Notes: a model not told the origin generated them from the letters alone. Shown: positions 35,085 through 45,078, counted from the first letter of the stretch. The stretch is DNA of 64,000 nt from Shinella pollutisoli (GCF_024609765.1 NZ_JANFDG010000014.1:62001-126000); one strand, 5' to 3'. Numbers and translations: made by a program.

Positions 35085-36887
35085 ATGCTGGAAAACACCG
35101 ACCCCGTCAGCAGGGCCTTCCTCAACGTCGAGCGTTCGGCGACGGGCCAGCGCTGGGTCGCGCGCCTCGACCAGGCGGGCGAGAACCGCGCGCTGGCGAT
35201 GAGCCAGACGCACGGGCTTCCCGACCTGATCGCCCGCGTGCTCGCCGGCCGCGGCGTCGCTTTCGACGACGCCCCCGCGTTCCTCGACCCGACGCTGCGC
35301 CGGCTGATGCCGGAACCCTACGGCCTGATGGACTGCGAGGCGGCGGCCGAGCGGCTGGCGCGGGCCGTCGAGCGGCGGGAGCGGGTGGCGATCTTCGGCG
35401 ACTACGACGTCGACGGCGCGGCCTCCTCGGCGCTCCTCCATCGCTTCCTCGCCCATTTCGACGTGCCGTCGGAAATCTACATTCCCGACCGCATCTTCGA
35501 GGGCTACGGGCCGAACCCCGCGGCGATCGGCCAGCTCGTCGACCGCGGCGCCGAGCTGATCGTCACGGTCGACTGCGGCTCGACCAGCCACGAGTCGCTT
35601 GCCGTCGCGCGCGAGCGCGGCATCGATGTCGTGGTGATCGACCATCACCAGGTCGGCGTGGACCTGCCGCCGGCGCTCGCGGTCGTCAATCCGAACCGCG
35701 AGGACGACCTGTCGGGGCAGGGGCATCTCTCGGCCGCGGGCGTCGTCTTCCTCGTGCTCGTCGCCGTGCAGCGGCTCCTGCGCAGGCGGGGCGATACGCG
35801 CGCCGACGCCTTCGACCTCCTCTCCATGCTCGACCTCGTGGCGCTCTCCACCGTCTGCGACGTCGTTCCGCTGAAGGGGCTGAACCGCGCCTATGTGGTC
35901 AAGGGCCTCGTCGCCGCGCGCCATCTCGGCAATGCCGGGCTGACGGCGCTGCTCCGGCAGGCCGGCATCGGCGGGCCGGTGACGCCCTACCATCTCGGCT
36001 TCCTCGTCGGCCCGCGCATCAATGCCGGCGGGCGCATCGGCGACGCCGCGCTCGGCAGCCGCCTGCTGACGCTCGCCGAGCCCGGCGAGGCCGAGGCGAT
36101 CGCCCGCCAGCTCGACGAGCTGAACCGCGAGCGCCAGGCGATGGAGACGGCGATGCTCGCCGAGGCGGAGGCCGAGGCGCAGGCCGAATACGGCACGGGC
36201 GAGGGCGCCTCCGTCATCCTCACCGCGCGCGAGGGCTGGCATCCGGGCGTCGTCGGGCTGCTCGCCTCGCGCCTCAAGGACCGCTTCCGCCGCCCGGCCT
36301 TCGCCATCGCCTTCGACCCTTCCGGCAAGGGCACGGGCTCGGGCCGCTCGATTGCCGGCTTCGACCTCGGCCGCATGGTGCGCGCCGCCGTCGAGGAGGG
36401 CATCCTCGTCAAGGGCGGGGGACACGCGATGGCGGCGGGGCTGACGGTGGAGCGTACCAATCTCGGCCGGCTGCGCGCCTTCTTCGAGGAGCGCGCCGCG
36501 CGCACCGTGCGCGACCTCGTGGCGGTGGAGACGATGAAGATCGACGGGGCGCTCTCCGCCAGCGGCGCGACGCTGGCGCTCGCCGATCAGCTGGAGCAGG
36601 CCGGCCCCTATGGCTCCGGCCATCCGCAGCCCGTCTTCGCGCTGCCCGCCCATCGCCTGCGCGACGTGCGGCCGGTCGGCACCAATCACCTGCGCGTGGC
36701 GCTGGAGGGCCCGGACGGCGGCCGGCTCGACGCCATGGCCTTCCGCGCCGCCGAGGCCGATCTCGGCCTCTTCCTCACCAGGGAGCGCGGTCAGGCCGTC
36801 CATCTCGCCGGCACGCTGTCGGCCGACAGCTGGCAGGGAAACCGGCGCATCCAGTTCCGCATCCTCGACGCGGCCAAGGCCTTCTGA
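35085..36887 (+). CDS. recJ: Single-stranded-DNA-specific exonuclease RecJ
   Basis: 600 residues from ATG 35085 (AGGAG upstream). DHH-family motifs are intact: IFGDYDVDGAASSA near 103, IVTVDCGST near 163, VVIDHHQ near 184, then the DHHA1 domain with VKGGGHAMAAGLTV. A C-terminal OB-type domain follows. RecJ degrades ssDNA 5' to 3' in recombination and mismatch repair. The in-frame extension upstream lies within the repeat and was not used. Confidence 0.96.
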   Translation: MLENTDPVSRAFLNVERSATGQRWVARLDQAGENRALAMSQTHGLPDLIARVLAGRGVAFDDAPAFLDPTLRRLMPEPYGLMDCEAAAERLARAVERRERVAIFGDYDVDGAASSALLHRFLAHFDVPSEIYIPDRIFEGYGPNPAAIGQLVDRGAELIVTVDCGSTSHESLAVARERGIDVVVIDHHQVGVDLPPALAVVNPNREDDLSGQGHLSAAGVVFLVLVAVQRLLRRRGDTRADAFDLLSMLDLVALSTVCDVVPLKGLNRAYVVKGLVAARHLGNAGLTALLRQAGIGGPVTPYHLGFLVGPRINAGGRIGDAALGSRLLTLAEPGEAEAIARQLDELNRERQAMETAMLAEAEAEAQAEYGTGEGASVILTAREGWHPGVVGLLASRLKDRFRRPAFAIAFDPSGKGTGSGRSIAGFDLGRMVRAAVEEGILVKGGGHAMAAGLTVERTNLGRLRAFFEERAARTVRDLVAVETMKIDGALSASGATLALADQLEQAGPYGSGHPQPVFALPAHRLRDVRPVGTNHLRVALEGPDGGRLDAMAFRAAEADLGLFLTRERGQAVHLAGTLSADSWQGNRRIQFRILDAAKAF

Positions 36888-37026
36888 GAGACAGCACGAT
36901 AATAGAAGTTGGCGCACTCCTCGAACCCATAGGGTTCGCAAGGCCGAACGGCCGTCGCCGGTCGTCCGGCGCCCCCTCCGGAGCGGAGCGGCCGCAGGCC
37001 GCGGCAGCGTGAGGAGAAAGAAGAGA

Positions 37027-37101
37027 TGGCACGCCCTAGGGGAGTCGAACCCCTCTTTCCAGAATGAAAATCTGGCGTCCTAACCGATAGACGAAGGGCG
37101 C
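37027..37101 (-). tRNA. tRNA-Glu (anticodon TTC)
   Basis: 75 nt including encoded CCA. Acceptor GCGCCCT pairs with AGGGCGT (one G-U), the anticodon stem CCAGA/TCTGG encloses TTTTCAT with anticodon TTC, and the T-arm has GGTTCGACTCC. It reads GAA/GAG glutamate codons. Confidence 0.96.
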
Positions 37102-37238
37102 GTGCGGTGGGCGTCTTATAAGAAAGCGCTCCGGCTTCCGCAAGCGGGAAAAGGCCTTCGCGACAAAAAAATCAATCCGCCCCCGCAGCCGGCTCCGCTT
37201 GGAAAAGCGACAGGATTCCAGAGGCTTGGCAATCGGGC

Positions 37239-38579
37239 CTATTTCCGACGCCGGCAGCGCCAGTTCCAGTCCCGCTCCGGGCCGATGTCGATATGGACGG
37301 ACTCCGTGTGGCAGTAGGTGCCGACGCCGCCGCGGCCCGGCATGCTGCGCAGATATTCGGCGAGCTCCCACTTGCCGACGCCGGCGATCTGGATGTCGGC
37401 CGCCTCGCAGCGTGTGTGCAGCGATTGCCTGGCGCGGTTGCGCTTCATGCCGCGCAGGCCCGAGGTGACGATCACCGGCTTGCCGTAGTGCTGCTCGACC
37501 GTCTTGAGCACGCTCAGGAGCTCCGGCTTGAAGCATCCGGTGCGCACCTTCTCCGTCTGCAGCCAGAGCCCGTTGGGCGCGAGCCGGGCGAGGCCGGCGA
37601 GCGAGGCGACTTCCTTGAAGCGCGGCTCGTCGTCGTCGAAGGCCTCCTCCGCCTCGCTGTGGCTGTCGTCGGCCGCCGGCAGGTCGGCGACGGAAACGCC
37701 GGGGAGGCTGGCGCCCCCGAGGGAGGCGGTGCGCAGGGCGCCGGCGCTGTCGCGGTTGATCACCCGGCGCGGCTGCGCGGCTTCGGCATTGGCGTCGATC
37801 TGCGCGCCTGCCTGGCGCTTGGCGCCGAACAGCGAGGAGAGCGTCAGCTTCCTGCGGCCGGCCGTCCCGGTCGTCGCCGTGAGGGGTGTCACGTCCGCTT
37901 CCTCCCGGCGGTCGGTGGCCGAGGACAGGGCCTCCTGGGCGGGATTGGCGGCGGTATCCTCGTCGACCAGCGCCGTGCGTGCGGTCTTCTCGGCGGGAAT
38001 CGCCGCCGGATCGGCGGAAGACTGGTCGTCGCCGGCAAGCGGCAGGCTCTGCCGCTGCGCCGCGGGGTCCAGCGCCGGCATGTCCTCGACGGGGAGGCGG
38101 CCGCCCTGCGTGGCGTCCTCGCTCGCCGCCGAACCCGCATAGATGCTGTTGACGGCGGCGTTGCGGGCGGAGGTCTGCGTCGTGTAGGCGGGAACGGCCG
38201 ACCCGGCCGTCGCCTGCCCGCCGGTGGAGTAGATGCTCGCCTGGCCGGCATTGAGCGTCGTCGGCTGCATGACGAGGCCCGCCATGTCCGCGCCGTCCGC
38301 CCCGGCCTGCGTCTCCGTCATGCCGGCGGTGTCCGCAGCCGCGCCGGTCGCCGCATGGGCGTCGGGCGTCTGTGCGGTCTCCGTTGCCGCGTCGGAGAGG
38401 CTTGCGGTCGCGCTGCCTTCGTCGTCGGCGCCCGCCTGCGCGGGGGCCGCCACGTTCTCCGCGCGCATGTCGGTCGTCATCGCGGAGACGCAGCCCGTAA
38501 GGGCGGCGAGCGAGACGGCGAGGAGCAGGCCGCGACTGTACGGCTTCAGACCCTGCCTCGGTCCCGGCTTGTCCTGCAA
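37239..38579 (-). CDS. Lipoprotein with C-terminal M15/DUF882-type peptidase domain
   Basis: 446 residues if started at TTG 38579, which follows a GGGGGACAGG ribosome site and places the lipobox LAALTGC about 30 residues in. A GTG at 38693 would add 38 residues and put the signal too far inside. After the lipid-anchored Cys come ~290 residues of Ala/Thr/Gln-rich low-complexity sequence. The C-terminal ~120 residues carry SLHTRCEAADIQIAG and SVHIDIG, the H-x6-D...H zinc triad of YcbK/M15 DD-peptidase-like enzymes. Probably a periplasmic peptidoglycan-trimming enzyme; activity unproven. Confidence 0.82.
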   Translation of the reverse strand: MQDKPGPRQGLKPYSRGLLLAVSLAALTGCVSAMTTDMRAENVAAPAQAGADDEGSATASLSDAATETAQTPDAHAATGAAADTAGMTETQAGADGADMAGLVMQPTTLNAGQASIYSTGGQATAGSAVPAYTTQTSARNAAVNSIYAGSAASEDATQGGRLPVEDMPALDPAAQRQSLPLAGDDQSSADPAAIPAEKTARTALVDEDTAANPAQEALSSATDRREEADVTPLTATTGTAGRRKLTLSSLFGAKRQAGAQIDANAEAAQPRRVINRDSAGALRTASLGGASLPGVSVADLPAADDSHSEAEEAFDDDEPRFKEVASLAGLARLAPNGLWLQTEKVRTGCFKPELLSVLKTVEQHYGKPVIVTSGLRGMKRNRARQSLHTRCEAADIQIAGVGKWELAEYLRSMPGRGGVGTYCHTESVHIDIGPERDWNWRCRRRK

Positions 38580-38905
38580 AGGCCTGTCCCCCGCTTTCGA
38601 CGTTTGCGCCCGTCGGTCTTGCCGCCGGTCGGGCCTGTTCGAGCGATCGCAACCACATCGAGAAAGGCCCGGAGGCCCGATCTGCGGTTGCACGATGTTA
38701 ACCTTTCGGGCCGGCCTGTAAAGACGGGCCGGGCATCACGGAGCCGTGCCGACGCGAAACGGGGAGGCGAGATGGCCTCGCGATCGGCCGAACGCGCCCC
38801 TCACGCGGACGATCGGCCGGAACGACGAGACTTTTCCGGCCGAATGCGGCGAAAGGATGTTGCAGGAGATAGCCCGCGGGCTTTGCCCGGAGCTTGCGTC
38901 CCGCC

Positions 38906-39346
38906 TCACCAGCTGCCGGTATTGCCCATGGACGCCCAGGGCTCGGCCGGCGCCAGGCTCTCGCCCTTCTGCAGGATCTCGATGGAAATGCCGTCCGGCG
39001 AGCGCACGAAGGCCATGTGGCCGTCGCGCGGCGGGCGGTTGATGGTGACGCCGTTGTCCATCAGCCTCCGGCAGGTGGCGTAGATGTCGTCGACCTCGTA
39101 GGCGAGGTGGCCGAAATTGCGCCCGCCGGTATAGTCCTCCGTGTCCCAGTTGTAGGTGAGCTCCAGGCAGGGCGCCTTGTTTTCCCGCGCGGCCGCCTCG
39201 TCCTCGGGTGCGGCCAGGAAGACGAGGGTGAAGCGGCCCTTCTCGTTGTCGATGCGGCGCACTTCGACGAGGCCGAACAGCGTGCCGTAGAAATGCAGCG
39301 CCTGTTCGAGGTCCTTCACGCGGACCATGGTGTGGAGATAACGCAT
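38906..39346 (-). CDS. gloA: Lactoylglutathione lyase (glyoxalase I)
   Basis: 146 residues from ATG 39346 (GAGG 8 nt upstream). It is a VOC-fold protein with two beta-alpha-beta-beta-beta repeats; the four metal ligands are visible in LHTMVRV (His), LELTYNW (Glu), FGHLAYEV (His) and ISIEILQ (Glu). It converts the glutathione-methylglyoxal hemithioacetal to S-lactoylglutathione. The in-frame extension to 39478 is not supported. Downstream gene is the M15 lipoprotein. Confidence 0.92.
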   Translation of the reverse strand: MRYLHTMVRVKDLEQALHFYGTLFGLVEVRRIDNEKGRFTLVFLAAPEDEAAARENKAPCLELTYNWDTEDYTGGRNFGHLAYEVDDIYATCRRLMDNGVTINRPPRDGHMAFVRSPDGISIEILQKGESLAPAEPWASMGNTGSW

Positions 39347-39529
39347 TGGAATATCCTCTGAATGGGGAATCGCCCGGAAGATTAGGCCTTTGTCCGCCGG
39401 TAGCAACCCTGGGGCGCCGGCAAAACTTTCAAAGGGGCTTGCGCATTCGCGTCGCGACAATGTTATCCTGCGCGACAAGAATCAGTTAACCGTAACTCAT
39501 GTGACGCGTAAACGAGGGGCTGGCAGATC

Positions 39530-40108
39530 ATGGCGGAAAGGGTGTCTTCGAAGGAAATCACGACGAGTGATGACCAGAGCAGCGACGCCGTCGATCTGAT
39601 CGAGATCACGGGCGTCATCAAGTGGTTCGACGTCGCCAAGGGCTTCGGCTTCATCGTCCCGGACAACGGCATGCAGGACGTCCTGCTGCACGTCACCTGT
39701 TTGCGGCGCGACGGCTACCAGACCGTCCTCGAGGGCACGCGCGTGGTCGCTCTGATACAGCGGCGCGAGCGCGGCTATCAGGCCTTCCGCATCCTCTCCA
39801 TGGACCAGTCGACGGCCGTGCATCCCTCGCAGATGCCGCCGGTCAAGACCCACGTGCAGGTGACGCCGACGAGCGGGCTGGAGCGCGTGCTGGTGAAATG
39901 GTTCAACCGCACCAAGGGCTTCGGCTTCCTCACGCGCGGCGAGGGGACCGAGGACATCTTCATCCACATGGAGACGCTTCGTCGCTTCGGACTTACGGAG
40001 CTCAGGCCCGGGCAGGTGGTCCTCGTGCGCTTCGGCGACGGCGAGAAGGGCCTGATGGCGGCGGAAATCCATCCCGACGTGCCGGTGCCCGGCAACCGGG
40101 CGCATTGA
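39530..40108 (+). CDS. Double cold-shock-domain protein
   Basis: 192 residues with two complete CSD domains: the first with VIKWFDVAKGFGFIVPDN and DVLLHV (~28-95), the second with VLVKWFNRTKGFGFLTRGE and DIFIHM (~118-185). Both keep RNP1 (KGFGF) and RNP2-like strands for single-strand nucleic acid binding. Ordinary Csp proteins have one domain; the tandem form is common in Alphaproteobacteria. An RNA-chaperone or transcription role is inferred. It overlaps the next start by 1 bp. Confidence 0.9.
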   Translation: MAERVSSKEITTSDDQSSDAVDLIEITGVIKWFDVAKGFGFIVPDNGMQDVLLHVTCLRRDGYQTVLEGTRVVALIQRRERGYQAFRILSMDQSTAVHPSQMPPVKTHVQVTPTSGLERVLVKWFNRTKGFGFLTRGEGTEDIFIHMETLRRFGLTELRPGQVVLVRFGDGEKGLMAAEIHPDVPVPGNRAH

Positions 40109-40605
40109 TGCGGGCCCTTGCCCGGACGGCGGGGATCGCGCGGCTGGCTCTTGCCTTCGCCGCGCTTTTTTTCGTGCTTTCGACGGCCGCGTCCGCCGCG
40201 GAGAATTTCGAGACGCAGCCGCTCACCATCGTCACCCGCGACGGCAAGGCGCACGCTTTCGTGGTCGAGCTGGCGGTGACGCCGCGCCAGCGCGAGCAGG
40301 GGCTGATGAACCGGCACGAGATGGCGCAGGACCACGGCATGCTGTTCGCCTTCGGCGAGACGCGCCAGGTCCTGATGTGGATGAAGAACACCTATCTGCC
40401 GCTAGACATGCTGTTCATCGGCGGCGACGGCCGGATCCGCACGATCCGCGAGAATGCCGAGCCCCTCTCGGAGGCGATCATCGATTCGAAGGTGCCGGTC
40501 GACTTCGTGCTGGAGCTCAACGGCGGCACGGTGAAGCGCCTCGGCATCCGCACCGGCAACCGCGTCGAGAGCCCGCTGATCGAATCGCTGCGCAAGGCGC
40601 AGTGA
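40108..40605 (+). CDS. DUF192 secreted protein
   Basis: 165 residues. A Sec signal peptide (LALAFAALFFVLSTAASA, cleavage after ASA near residue 33) precedes the DUF192 domain with TPRQREQGLMNRHEMAQD and MWMKNTYLPLDMLFI. The family is widespread, periplasmic here, and of unknown function. It is translationally coupled to the double cold-shock gene, a conserved alphaproteobacterial pair. Confidence 0.92.
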   Translation: MRALARTAGIARLALAFAALFFVLSTAASAAENFETQPLTIVTRDGKAHAFVVELAVTPRQREQGLMNRHEMAQDHGMLFAFGETRQVLMWMKNTYLPLDMLFIGGDGRIRTIRENAEPLSEAIIDSKVPVDFVLELNGGTVKRLGIRTGNRVESPLIESLRKAQ

Positions 40606-40686
40606 CGCGCCGCTTTCGCCCGTCCGCCCGCCATTTGCTGTTGCGGCGGCGTGCGGATGCGTGTATCCCGGCAGCGCCGGAAGGGA

Positions 40687-40763
<77 letters not shown>

Positions 40764-40886
40764 GTCCGGCGCCATGTCCTTGTGCAAAGCGGATGCCGGT
40801 CATTTCCCCTTTACGGAATCCGGGTTATGCATGGGGTGGGCGGCCGGCGGGCCGGCGCCCGGGTGCAAGAAGTGTGGAGCCGTTCG

Positions 40887-41192
40887 ATGTCCGCGAAAAT
40901 CTATCGTCCCGCCAAGACCGCCATGCAGTCCGGCAAGGCCAAGACCAATCTCTGGGTGCTCGAGTTCGATGCCGAGAAGCCGCGCACGATCGATCCGATC
41001 ATGGGCTATACCAGCTCGGGCGACATGTTCCAGCAGGTCAAGCTGACCTTCGAGACGCGCGAGCAGGCGATCGCCTATGCCGAGCGCGAGGGCATCGAAT
41101 ACCGCCTCATCGAGCCCAAGGAGCCGACGCGCAAGCGCGTCGCCTATCCCGACAATTTCCGTTTCAACCGCATGCAGCCCTGGACCCATTGA
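40887..41192 (+). CDS. NADH dehydrogenase accessory subunit, NDUFS4-like
   Basis: 101 residues from ATG 40887; longer in-frame starts run back into the tRNA-Pro gene. The blocks KIYRPAKTAMQSGKAKTNLW, YTSSGDMFQQVKLTFETREQ and YPDNFRFNRMQPWTH define the ETC complex I NDUFS4 (18-kDa) family. It is a supernumerary subunit at the peripheral arm, present in Alphaproteobacteria and mitochondria. It is encoded between two tRNA genes, far from any nuo operon in this window. Confidence 0.92.
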   Translation: MSAKIYRPAKTAMQSGKAKTNLWVLEFDAEKPRTIDPIMGYTSSGDMFQQVKLTFETREQAIAYAEREGIEYRLIEPKEPTRKRVAYPDNFRFNRMQPWTH

Positions 41193-41207
41193 GATCCGGC
41201 CGGCGCC

Positions 41208-41284
41208 GGCCCCTTAGCTCAACTGGATAGAGCAACTGCCTTCTAAGCAGTAGGTCGCAGGTTCGAGTCCTGCAGGGGTCGCCA
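41208..41284 (+). tRNA. tRNA-Arg (anticodon TCT)
   Basis: 77 nt. Acceptor GGCCCCT pairs with AGGGGTC (one G-U), anticodon stem ACTGC/GCAGT encloses CTTCTAA with anticodon TCT, reading AGA. CCA is encoded. A terminator follows 27 nt later. Confidence 0.95.
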
Positions 41285-41310
41285 AAGTCCCATACGGTCC
41301 ATCGCATGCG

Positions 41311-41343
41311 AAAAAGGGCGGCCCCGGGGCCGCCCTTTTCGTC
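41311..41343. terminator. Bidirectional terminator, tRNA-Arg / BA14K gene
   Basis: AAAAAGGGCGGCCCC and GGGGCCGCCCTTTT form a strong stem with T runs on both strands. It serves tRNA-Arg on the + strand and the BA14K gene on the minus strand. Confidence 0.88.
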
Positions 41344-41360
41344 TTTCCATGCCCGCCGGT

Positions 41361-41780
41361 TCAGCGCCCGTAGGGCGAGATGCACTGCTGGCGCGGACCG
41401 TTGTAGGGCTGGAACGTGTTGTCGTAGGCGCGGTACGAGCGATAGCGGTTCGCACACCAGTTGACGTGGGCGTTGCCGCCGGCCGCCGGCTGGTTGGCGA
41501 TCGCGCCGCCGACGATCGTGCCGATGCCGAAGGCCGCGAGCGGATACCACCAGCCGTCCGAATGGCGGCGATAGCCCGGGCGATGGTGGCGGTAGCCGCG
41601 ATGGCCGCGCCAGTGGTGGCGTTCCTTGATGATGCGCCGGCCGTACTGGACCTGCTCGACGTCGGAGACCTTCGGAACCGGCACCTTCGGGAAGGTCACG
41701 GCGCCGGCGGGGACCATGGAGGTGACGCTGACGGCGATCGAGAGCGCGCCGACGGCGAGGCAACGTTTCAGCTTCAACAT
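41361..41780 (-). CDS. BA14K family secreted protein
   Basis: 139 residues from ATG 41780 (AAGGAAAGGG ribosome site). The signal peptide (CLAVGALSIAVSVTSMVPAGA) precedes a His/Arg/Tyr/Gly-rich region and one more hydrophobic stretch. The C-terminal NAHVNWCANRYRSYRAYDNT and CISPYGR are the BA14K signature, first known from a Brucella immunoreactive protein. The family is exclusive to Rhizobiales and relatives. The function is not firmly known; lectin-like activity was reported for Brucella. Confidence 0.9.
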   Translation of the reverse strand: MLKLKRCLAVGALSIAVSVTSMVPAGAVTFPKVPVPKVSDVEQVQYGRRIIKERHHWRGHRGYRHHRPGYRRHSDGWWYPLAAFGIGTIVGGAIANQPAAGGNAHVNWCANRYRSYRAYDNTFQPYNGPRQQCISPYGR

Positions 41781-41851
41781 GACGAAACCCTTTCCTTTTT
41801 GCATTCTGCCGCAGAACGCGCGAGGCCGCCGAGGGTTCCGCGAACGGGGCC

Positions 41852-41888
41852 GGAAAAGGAAAGAGGCGGGCCTGTCCTGGCCCGCCTC
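41852..41888 (-). terminator. Terminator of the aap operon
   Basis: On the minus strand GAGGCGGGCC / GGCCCGCCTC is a perfect 10-bp stem with a 6-nt loop followed by TTTCCTTTTCC. It lies 25 bp after the aapP stop. Confidence 0.85.
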
Positions 41889-41913
41889 CGGCATGTCGGA
41901 CATGCGGCCGCGC

Positions 41914-42696
41914 TCAGTGCAGGATCTGGCTGAGGAAGAGCTTGGTGCGCTCGTGCTGCGGATTGTCGAAGAATTCGGCCGGCGAATTCTGCTCGACGAT
42001 CTGGCCCTGGTCCATGAAGATGACGCGGTTGGCGACCTGGCGGGCGAAGCCCATCTCGTGCGTCACGCACAGCATGGTCATGCCTTCCTCGGCGAGCGAC
42101 ACCATGGTGTCGAGCACCTCCTTGACCATTTCCGGGTCGAGCGCGGAGGTCGGCTCGTCGAACAGCATGATCTTCGGCTTCATGCACAGCGAGCGGGCGA
42201 TCGCCACGCGCTGCTGCTGGCCGCCGGACAGCTGGCCGGGATATTTGTGCGCCTGCTCGGGGATCTTGACGCGCTTCAGGTAGTGCATCGCCACTTCCTC
42301 GGCGTCCTTCTTCGGCATCTTGCGCACCCAGATCGGCGCCAGCGTGCAGTTCTCGAGGATCGTCAGGTGCGGGAAGAGGTTGAAGTGCTGGAACACCATG
42401 CCGACCTCGCGGCGCACCTCGTCGATCTTCTTGAGGTCGTTGGTGAGCTCGATGCCGTCGACGACGATCTGGCCCTTCTGGTGCTCTTCCAGGCGGTTGA
42501 TGCAGCGGATCATCGTCGACTTGCCGGAGCCCGACGGGCCGGCGATGACGATGCGCTCGCCCTTCATCACTTTCAGGTTGATGTCGCGCAGCACGTGGAA
42601 CTCGCCGTACCACTTGTTCATGTTGATGATTTCGACGGCGACGTCGGTGGCCGATACGGTCATCGCGCTTTTCTGGGCGCTCGACGGGTTTGCCAT
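41914..42696 (-). CDS. aapP: General L-amino acid ABC transporter, ATP-binding protein
   Basis: 260 residues from ATG 42696 (GGGGA ribosome site). Walker [10 protein letters not shown], signature LSGGQQQR, Walker [13 protein letters not shown] and His switch CVTHEMGF are all intact, of the polar amino-acid (PAAT/HisP) subfamily. It energises the AapQM permease. It is the last gene of aapJQMP and is followed by a strong terminator. Confidence 0.97.
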   Translation of the reverse strand: MANPSSAQKSAMTVSATDVAVEIINMNKWYGEFHVLRDINLKVMKGERIVIAGPSGSGKSTMIRCINRLEEHQKGQIVVDGIELTNDLKKIDEVRREVGMVFQHFNLFPHLTILENCTLAPIWVRKMPKKDAEEVAMHYLKRVKIPEQAHKYPGQLSGGQQQRVAIARSLCMKPKIMLFDEPTSALDPEMVKEVLDTMVSLAEEGMTMLCVTHEMGFARQVANRVIFMDQGQIVEQNSPAEFFDNPQHERTKLFLSQILH

Positions 42697-42713
42697 GGTC
42701 TTTTCCCCTTTTG

Positions 42714-43868
42714 TTATCTCGTCTGGCTCTTGTCGAGCCGGCGCTCCACGAACGCCGAATAGCGCGACATGCTGAAGCAGAAGATCCAGAATACGAAGCC
42801 CGCGAAAATAAGCCCCGTCAAGGGCGTCACGGGGGTGATCCAGCCCGAATCGCCGAAACTCGCCTTCACGATGCCGAGCAGATCGTACATCGAGATGATC
42901 GTCACCAGCGAGGTGTCCTTGAACATGCCGATGAAGGTGTTGACGATGCCGGGGATGACGAGCTTCAGCGCCTGCGGCAGGATGATGAAGGTCATCTTGT
43001 GGAAATAGTTGAGGCCGAGCGCGTCGGCCGCCTCGTACTGCCCCTTCGGGATCGCCTGAAGGCCGCCGCGGATGACTTCCGCCATGTAGGCGGAGGCGAA
43101 GATCGACACGCCGATCAGCGCGCGCAGGAACTTGTCGATGTTGTTGCCGGGCGTGAGGAAGAGCGGCAGGAGCACGCTCGCCATGAACAGCACGGTGATC
43201 AGCGGCACGCCGCGGATCAGCTCTATGAAGACGATGCAGGCCGTCTTGACGATCGGCATCTCCGACCGCCGCCCGAGCGCCAGGAGGATGCCGACGGGCA
43301 GCGACACGGCGATGCCGACGAAGGAGATGATCAGCGTGACCATCAGCCCGCCCCACAGCGAGGTCTCGACGTGGCGCAGGCCGAACCATCCGCCGAGCAG
43401 CAGCACGTAGGAGACGATCGGCAGGGCGACGAGCAGGAGGAGCGCGTTCAGCCCCTTGCGCGGCACCTTCGGGATCAGCAGCGGCACGAGCAGCGCCACG
43501 AACAGGACGACGACCGTCAGCGGCCGCCAGAGCTCGTCGCGCGGATAGGAGCCGAACATGAACTGGACGAAGCGGTCGCCCACATAGGCCCAGCACGCGC
43601 CGCTCCAGCCGGCGGGCAGCTGCCCGCCCTGCTCGACGGTGAGGCAGGCGGTGCGGTCGGCGCCCGTCCAGACGGCGGAGACGAACAGCCAGTTGATGGC
43701 CGCCGGCAGGAAGTAGGCGAGGGCGGCGGCGGCGAGGATGGTGAGCGCGCCGTCGCTCCAGGAGGCGAAGAGGTTGCGGCGCATCCAGCCGATCACCGAG
43801 GAATCGGAGACCGGCGGGGCTTCCGGCGCGAGGAAGCGGTCGCGGACGTAGATCGTGGTTTCAGCCAT
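42714..43868 (-). CDS. aapM: General L-amino acid ABC transporter, permease AapM
   Basis: 384 residues with about eight hydrophobic helices. The C-terminal half carries the EAA-type loop ([20 protein letters not shown]) that contacts the ATPase. An extended N-terminal half of ~170 residues before the conserved permease core is typical of AapM/BztC. It forms the membrane channel with AapQ. It begins 2 bp after the aapQ stop. Confidence 0.95.
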   Translation of the reverse strand: MAETTIYVRDRFLAPEAPPVSDSSVIGWMRRNLFASWSDGALTILAAAALAYFLPAAINWLFVSAVWTGADRTACLTVEQGGQLPAGWSGACWAYVGDRFVQFMFGSYPRDELWRPLTVVVLFVALLVPLLIPKVPRKGLNALLLLVALPIVSYVLLLGGWFGLRHVETSLWGGLMVTLIISFVGIAVSLPVGILLALGRRSEMPIVKTACIVFIELIRGVPLITVLFMASVLLPLFLTPGNNIDKFLRALIGVSIFASAYMAEVIRGGLQAIPKGQYEAADALGLNYFHKMTFIILPQALKLVIPGIVNTFIGMFKDTSLVTIISMYDLLGIVKASFGDSGWITPVTPLTGLIFAGFVFWIFCFSMSRYSAFVERRLDKSQTR

Positions 43869-43869
43869 C

Positions 43870-45078
43870 TTACCGCTCCACCAGGGCCATCTTGGCGTTG
43901 AACCAGTTCATGAACAGCGAGGTCACGAGGCTGATCGAGACATAGATCAGCATCCAGATCGCGATGATCTCGACCGACCGGCCGGACTGGTTGAGGATGG
44001 TGCCGCCGACCGCCACGAGATCGGCGTAGCCGACCGCCACGGCGAGCGAGGAGTTCTTGATGAGGTTGAGGTACTGCGAGGTGAGCGGCGGGATGATGAT
44101 GCGCAGCGCCTGCGGCAGCACCACGAGCCGGGTCGCCTGGCGCGGGCGCAGGCCGAGCGCGTAGGAGGCCTCCGTCTGCCCGCCGGGCACGCCGCGGATG
44201 CCGGCGCGCACGATCTCGGCGATGAAGGAGGCCGTGTAGAGCGACAGCGCCAGGTAGAGCGCCAGGAATTCCGGCCCGACGACCATGCCGCCGCGCATGT
44301 TGAAGGAGCCCGGCACCGGATAGTCGAAGGAGAGCGGCCTGCCGGAGGCGAGGAACACGGCGAGCGGCGGCAGCAGGATCAGCGCCAGGTTGATGCGCGC
44401 CACGGGCGGGCGCTTGCCGGTCGCGCGCTGCCGGGCGTTGGCCCAGAGCGTGAAGGCGATCGCCGCGACGACGCCGAGGGCGAAGGCCGCGACGACGAGC
44501 CCGAAGCCCTCGCCGAACACCGGCGCCGGCATGTAGATGCCGCGGTTGGAGATGAAGAACACCGCGTCCGGGTCCTCCTCCAGGTGCTGGAAGATCGAGC
44601 GGATCGACGGCAGCAGCGCCAGCACGCCGAGATACCAGAAGAAGATGACGAGGAGCGGCGGGATGTTGCGGAAGATCTCCACGTAGACCGTGCACAGCCG
44701 CGCGATCAGCCAGTTGTGCGAAAGCCGCCCGGTGCCGATCAGGAGCCCGACGATCGTCGCCGTGACGATGCCGGCGGCGGCCACGACCAGCGTGTTGATG
44801 AGGCCGACCTGCAGGGCGCGCATGTAGGTCGAGTCGCTCGTATAGGCGATGAGGCTCTGGGCGATGTCGAAGCCGGCGCGGCTGTTGAGGAAGCCGAAGC
44901 CCGCCGTCATGTTGGCGCGCGCGAGGTTCTGCGCGGCATTGTGCCAGGCGTACCAGATCACCCAGACGATGACGACGAGCGTCAGGACCTGGAAGACGCC
45001 GCGCCGGACGGCCGGATTGTAGAGAAGAGATACCTTCGGCGGGTCGCCGGACCCTGTTCGGGTGTCCGCAAGTGCCAT
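43870..45078 (-). CDS. aapQ: General L-amino acid ABC transporter, permease AapQ
   Basis: 402 residues from ATG 45078, preferred because GGGG sits ~7 nt before it; ATG 45090 has no ribosome site. The EAA loop [20 protein letters not shown] is present and the N-terminal half is long, as in AapQ/BztB. It heterodimerises with AapM. aapJQMP imports a broad range of L-amino acids and affects solute efflux in rhizobia. Confidence 0.95.
   Translation of the reverse strand: MALADTRTGSGDPPKVSLLYNPAVRRGVFQVLTLVVIVWVIWYAWHNAAQNLARANMTAGFGFLNSRAGFDIAQSLIAYTSDSTYMRALQVGLINTLVVAAAGIVTATIVGLLIGTGRLSHNWLIARLCTVYVEIFRNIPPLLVIFFWYLGVLALLPSIRSIFQHLEEDPDAVFFISNRGIYMPAPVFGEGFGLVVAAFALGVVAAIAFTLWANARQRATGKRPPVARINLALILLPPLAVFLASGRPLSFDYPVPGSFNMRGGMVVGPEFLALYLALSLYTASFIAEIVRAGIRGVPGGQTEASYALGLRPRQATRLVVLPQALRIIIPPLTSQYLNLIKNSSLAVAVGYADLVAVGGTILNQSGRSVEIIAIWMLIYVSISLVTSLFMNWFNAKMALVER

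Noticed and set aside
33552-36941. 1129-codon open frame on the minus strand opposite hom and recJ
   Set aside because: It is a high-GC shadow frame: His/Arg/Asp/Leu-rich, no domain, and runs through a palindromic repeat and two well-supported + strand genes.
38698-38712. TTAACCTTTCGGGCC as a CtrA site near the M15 lipoprotein gene
   Set aside because: Only one TTAA half is present; the second half-site is lost.
41914-43596. Apparent fusion of a permease segment with the AapP ATPase in one frame
   Set aside because: The frame is open upstream only by GC bias; the real aapP starts at 42696 after a good ribosome site and aapM uses another frame.
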